Source of the DNA: Celeribacter sp. PS-C1
Lineage (GTDB): Bacteria > Pseudomonadota > Alphaproteobacteria > Rhodobacterales > Rhodobacteraceae
Direction of reading: 5' to 3'
DNA: 64,000 nt
NCBI RefSeq assembly: GCF_019429625.1
Contig: NZ_JAHXRW010000014.1
Coordinates: 1 to 64,000, forward strand
Part shown: positions 61,313 to 64,000 of the stretch, one piece after another
Layout: every line of letters starts with the position of its first letter
How positions within the stretch are numbered: position 1 is the stretch's first letter
Program-made: the position numbers and the translations under genes
The notes under the pieces: generated by a model
What the model saw: only the letters and a program-made list of their open reading frames with translations
Told to the model about the DNA's origin: nothing
Databases searched by the model: none

Positions 61313-62923
61313 TCAGTGCCCAGCGCCCAAGACACCGGTGCGCACGACATAATCGGTCGCGATCTGGTAATCCGGGTCATCGTCACTATCGACCATCAAG
61401 TGACCGGCGTTGGACAAAAGCCGGTGACAATCGCGGCTCAGGTGGCGCAGTTGGATTTCCTTGTCCACAGCTTCGTATTTCGCAGCCAGGCTTTCGATCG
61501 CGTTGAGCGCGGATTGGTCGGCGACGCGGCTGTCGGCGAAATCGACGATCACCATGGAGGGGTCATTCGCTGGATCAAAAAGTTCAAGGAAACCCTCGGC
61601 GGAACCGAAGAACAGCGGACCTTGGATTTGGTAGACCTTCGCGCCCTCGGGGGACTCATAAGTCTTAGCATGGATGCGCGAGGCGTTCTGCCACGCGTAG
61701 GCCAGCGCGGAGACGATCACGCCCACGACCACAGCGACCGCAAGGTCTTCTAGCACGGTGACCACGGTGACGAGCACAATGACGAAAGCGTCGACACGGG
61801 GCACTTTGCGCATCACGCGGAAGGAGTTCCAAGCAAAGGTGCCGATCACCACCATGAACATCACACCGACGAGGGCCGCGAGCGGGATTTGTTCAATGAG
61901 CGGCGAGGCCACCACGATGAAAAGGAGCAAAAACAGCGCCGCCGTGATGCCCGCCAGACGCGTGCGCCCGCCGGATTTCACGTTGATCATCGACTGGCCG
62001 ATCATGGCGCAGCCGCCCATCGAGCCGAAGAAGCCGGAGATCACGTTGCCAGCACCCTGCGCCAGACATTCCTGCGACACACCACCGCGCTCACCTTTGA
62101 TCTCGCCCACGAGGTTGAGGGTCAGAAGGCTTTCGATCAGGCCCACAGCGGCACCAATGAGCGCGTAGGGCAGGATGATCTGCATCGTGGCGAGGAAGCT
62201 CTCCATGCTATCGAACATCGGCACGGAGGGGATGTGGAAGGTCGGAAGCCCGCCCTTGATCTGCGCCATATCACCGACGCGCGGCACGTCGATGCCAAAG
62301 GCAATCACCACCACGGCGGTGATAAGAATGCCCGCCAGCGGCGCCGGGATGATGTTGGTCACTTTCGGCAAGAAATGCACGACGGCCATGGTCAGACCGA
62401 CCAGAGCCAGCATGATGATCAGCGGCATACCGGTCATGTAGCTGTCGGTGCCCGGCACTTTGAACTGGGTCAGCTGGGCGAGGAAAATCACGATCGCGAG
62501 CCCGTTCACAAAGCCCAACATCACCGGATGCGGCACGAGGCGGATGAACTTGCCAAGGCGGAAGACGCCTGCGAGGATCTGCAAAATCCCCATGAGCACA
62601 ACGGTGGCGAAGAGATATTCGACGCCATGCTCAACCACGAGGGCCACAAAGACCACAGCGATCGCCCCGGTCGCCCCAGAGATCATCCCCGGACGGCCCC
62701 CAAAGACGGCGGTCACCAGCCCCATGATGAAGGCAGCGTAAAGACCGACGAGCGGGTGAACATGGGCGACGAAAGCAAAGGCCACAGCCTCGGGCACAAG
62801 TGCCAGCGCAACGGTGAGGCCGGAGAGCACATCGGTTTTCGCCTGCGCCGGCGTCAGTTTGGTCGATGTGGTTCCGGAAATAGACAGGTTCTTCGCGAAA
62901 GACGCGAGTGCGGATTGGATCAC
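61313..62923 (-). CDS. SulP-family anion transporter
   Basis: A 536-residue transporter with the SulP signature start (DVLSGLTVALALVPEAVAFA), GAIAVVFVALVVEHGVEYLF and about twelve membrane helices. A C-terminal STAS domain (~415-500, VYQIQGPLFFGSAEGFLELF, VIVDFADSRVADQSALNAIE) follows. It moves sulfate, bicarbonate or similar anions; the ligand is not evident. GTG start at 62923 with GGGGGA upstream. Confidence 0.92.
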   Translation of the reverse strand: MIQSALASFAKNLSISGTTSTKLTPAQAKTDVLSGLTVALALVPEAVAFAFVAHVHPLVGLYAAFIMGLVTAVFGGRPGMISGATGAIAVVFVALVVEHGVEYLFATVVLMGILQILAGVFRLGKFIRLVPHPVMLGFVNGLAIVIFLAQLTQFKVPGTDSYMTGMPLIIMLALVGLTMAVVHFLPKVTNIIPAPLAGILITAVVVIAFGIDVPRVGDMAQIKGGLPTFHIPSVPMFDSMESFLATMQIILPYALIGAAVGLIESLLTLNLVGEIKGERGGVSQECLAQGAGNVISGFFGSMGGCAMIGQSMINVKSGGRTRLAGITAALFLLLFIVVASPLIEQIPLAALVGVMFMVVIGTFAWNSFRVMRKVPRVDAFVIVLVTVVTVLEDLAVAVVVGVIVSALAYAWQNASRIHAKTYESPEGAKVYQIQGPLFFGSAEGFLELFDPANDPSMVIVDFADSRVADQSALNAIESLAAKYEAVDKEIQLRHLSRDCHRLLSNAGHLMVDSDDDPDYQIATDYVVRTGVLGAGH

Positions 62924-63046
62924 GGGTGTCCCCCAGATGTCAGGAAATGCGTTTGGCCCCTCTTAGCGCGATTGTCGCAGGAGCGCAAAGACAGGCTCCT
63001 CGTCTCGAACCGCGTGGAGTGGCCTCTTCGCAACAGATTTGACGTC

Positions 63047-63664
63047 TCAACCGACGAATTGCGCAGGAATGAGGCCTCTAAGCGAGTTTCCGACCCATAG
63101 ACGCTCCGCTGCACGCAGGTCTGTCACGGTCAACACCGCTTCCTGAGCGCGGCCCGCGGACAGCAACTCTTCGCGCAGCACACCCGGCAAAAGCCCCGAG
63201 GACAAGGCGGGGGTCAGTATGTCGCCGTTCCGCTCTAGAAACACGTTTGTGATCGTCCCTTCGCAAAGTTCTCCTCGCGTGTTGAGGAACAACATTTCGT
63301 CGATGCCCTCCGGCAAATCGGCGCGCGCTTGGTCGTAGAGGCTGCGTTCGGTCGTTTTGACCGGAAGCCACGGGTCCGCCGGATCAAGGCGGGTCTCATG
63401 CAGTTGCACTCGGAACAGAGGTTTGGACGGCGCGAGAGGGGCGTCTTGCAGTTCGAGCCCCCCTGCCCGATCCAGCGTCATGCGCATTCGACGCGGGGTC
63501 TCGGCGTGAAACTCTGCCATCAGGTGCTCGGCCTGCGCTTGATCAAACGCCACGTCCAGCTTTGCGGCCGTACGCGCCATCCGCGCGAGGTGCCGTGCCC
63601 CCCGCGTCATGCCTTGCTCCGGCACATAGCCGAAGGTCTCGATGATGCGGAAACTTTCGCTCAT
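63047..63664 (-). CDS. pabC: aminotransferase class IV, probable 4-amino-4-deoxychorismate lyase
   Basis: A 205-residue protein of the branched-chain aminotransferase/lyase fold: ARHLARMARTAAKLDVAFDQ, VKTTERSLYDQARADLPEG with the PLP lysine in VKTTER, EMLFLNTRGELCEGTITNVF, and GLLPGVLREELL. It overlaps pabB by 4 nt, so it likely converts aminodeoxychorismate to para-aminobenzoate for folate. It is shorter than E. coli PabC. Confidence 0.85.
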   Translation of the reverse strand: MSESFRIIETFGYVPEQGMTRGARHLARMARTAAKLDVAFDQAQAEHLMAEFHAETPRRMRMTLDRAGGLELQDAPLAPSKPLFRVQLHETRLDPADPWLPVKTTERSLYDQARADLPEGIDEMLFLNTRGELCEGTITNVFLERNGDILTPALSSGLLPGVLREELLSAGRAQEAVLTVTDLRAAERLWVGNSLRGLIPAQFVG

Positions 63665-64000
63665 GACAACGGCTCCAAATCGGCAAAGCGGGATTTCAGC
63701 AGCGCCTCATCATATTCCGACTGCGCCTCACTATCATACACCACACCGCCGCCAACATGCAGCCGCGCGCTGCCTTCCGCCATCTCCAACGTGCGGATCG
63801 CCACATTGAACGAAGACCGCCCATCCGGCGCGGCCCAGCCGATCGAGCCGCAATAATGTCCGCGCGGCCCCGCTTCCAATTCATGAATAATCTGCATCGC
63901 GCGGATTTTCGGCGCGCCCGTCACAGAGCCGCAGGGGAAGAGGGCACGGAAGCGATCATAGAGGCCGATCTCAGGCAAAAGCTTTGCTGTGACGGTCGAG
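63661..64000 (-). CDS. pabB: aminodeoxychorismate synthase component I, C-terminal part (runs off the window)
   Basis: The last 112 codons of a chorismate-binding enzyme: STVTAKLLPE..., FPCGSVTGAPKIRAMQIIHE (PIKGT/GAPK-type signature), then GHYCGSIGWAAPDGRSSFNV and the closing GGGVVYDSEAQSEYDEALLK. It makes 4-amino-4-deoxychorismate from chorismate and ammonia. The N-terminus lies beyond the right edge. Coupled to pabC. Confidence 0.93.
   Translation of the reverse strand, partial: STVTAKLLPEIGLYDRFRALFPCGSVTGAPKIRAMQIIHELEAGPRGHYCGSIGWAAPDGRSSFNVAIRTLEMAEGSARLHVGGGVVYDSEAQSEYDEALLKSRFADLEPLS

Noticed and set aside
61889-63100. 403-codon frame opposite the SulP gene
   Set aside because: His/Gln/Asp/Arg-rich shadow of transmembrane codons.

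Overview
The window comes from an alphaproteobacterial chromosome, most likely a Rhodobacteraceae (Roseobacter-group) organism. I infer this from the right-hand block (katG, waaA, NUDIX, DUF1178, SDR, lysC, ptsP, EcsC, SulP, pab genes), from the GC-rich codon use, and from tRNA-Phe sequence remnants. No intact tRNA, rRNA or CRISPR array is visible.

Layout. (1) 1-1.6 kb: end of a truncated gene, a ParA/ribbon-helix-helix partition pair with repeated ACTC boxes, and a small divergent gene. (2) 2.1-7.7 kb: a tripartite tricarboxylate transporter (tctCBA) with a secreted protein and a beta-propeller protein, divergent from a GntR regulator. (3) 7.7-8.9 kb: decayed DNA with an aldehyde dehydrogenase scrap and a transposase scrap. 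(4) 8.9-23.9 kb: a probable integrative element. It holds an iteron-like cluster, a P4/D5-type replication helicase with an odd P-loop, a decayed GHKL-ATPase remnant, a Dcm/Vsr/MvaI-type restriction module, an 1860-residue exonuclease/RecQ/UvrD fusion preceded by one copy of a 57-bp repeat whose second copy follows the gene, and tyrosine integrase 1. (5) 23.9-47.5 kb: a second integrative element bounded by tRNA-Phe 3'-end sequences and matching arm-type repeats. It holds AlpA, a Xre repressor with a 56-residue partner, a serine recombinase, HipBA, a type I restriction system with a NucS-like nuclease gene inserted between hsdM and hsdS, a five-gene helicase-nuclease / membrane coiled-coil / McrB-like / McrC-like / Hsp70-like operon, and tyrosine integrase 2. 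(6) 47.6-64 kb: ordinary chromosome.

How it works together. The two integrases each sit next to a tRNA-Phe-derived site, so the accessory DNA looks like two elements stacked in tandem at one tRNA-Phe locus; the intact tRNA is presumably left of the window. Both elements carry mainly anti-phage functions. The outstanding candidate for a little-described system is 35.3-45.8 kb. It matches in outline the computationally predicted CoCoNuT class of McrBC-related systems (coiled coils, McrB-type NTPase, McrC-like partner, UPF1-like helicase with nuclease, Hsp70-like protein, next to type I restriction). It has two separately membrane-anchored coiled-coil proteins. The exonuclease/RecQ/UvrD fusion at 16.2-21.8 kb is the second candidate.

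Limits: everything here was read by eye. Family calls rest on motifs and remembered family features, not on searches. Start codons were chosen from Shine-Dalgarno spacing and, for vsr, from homology.
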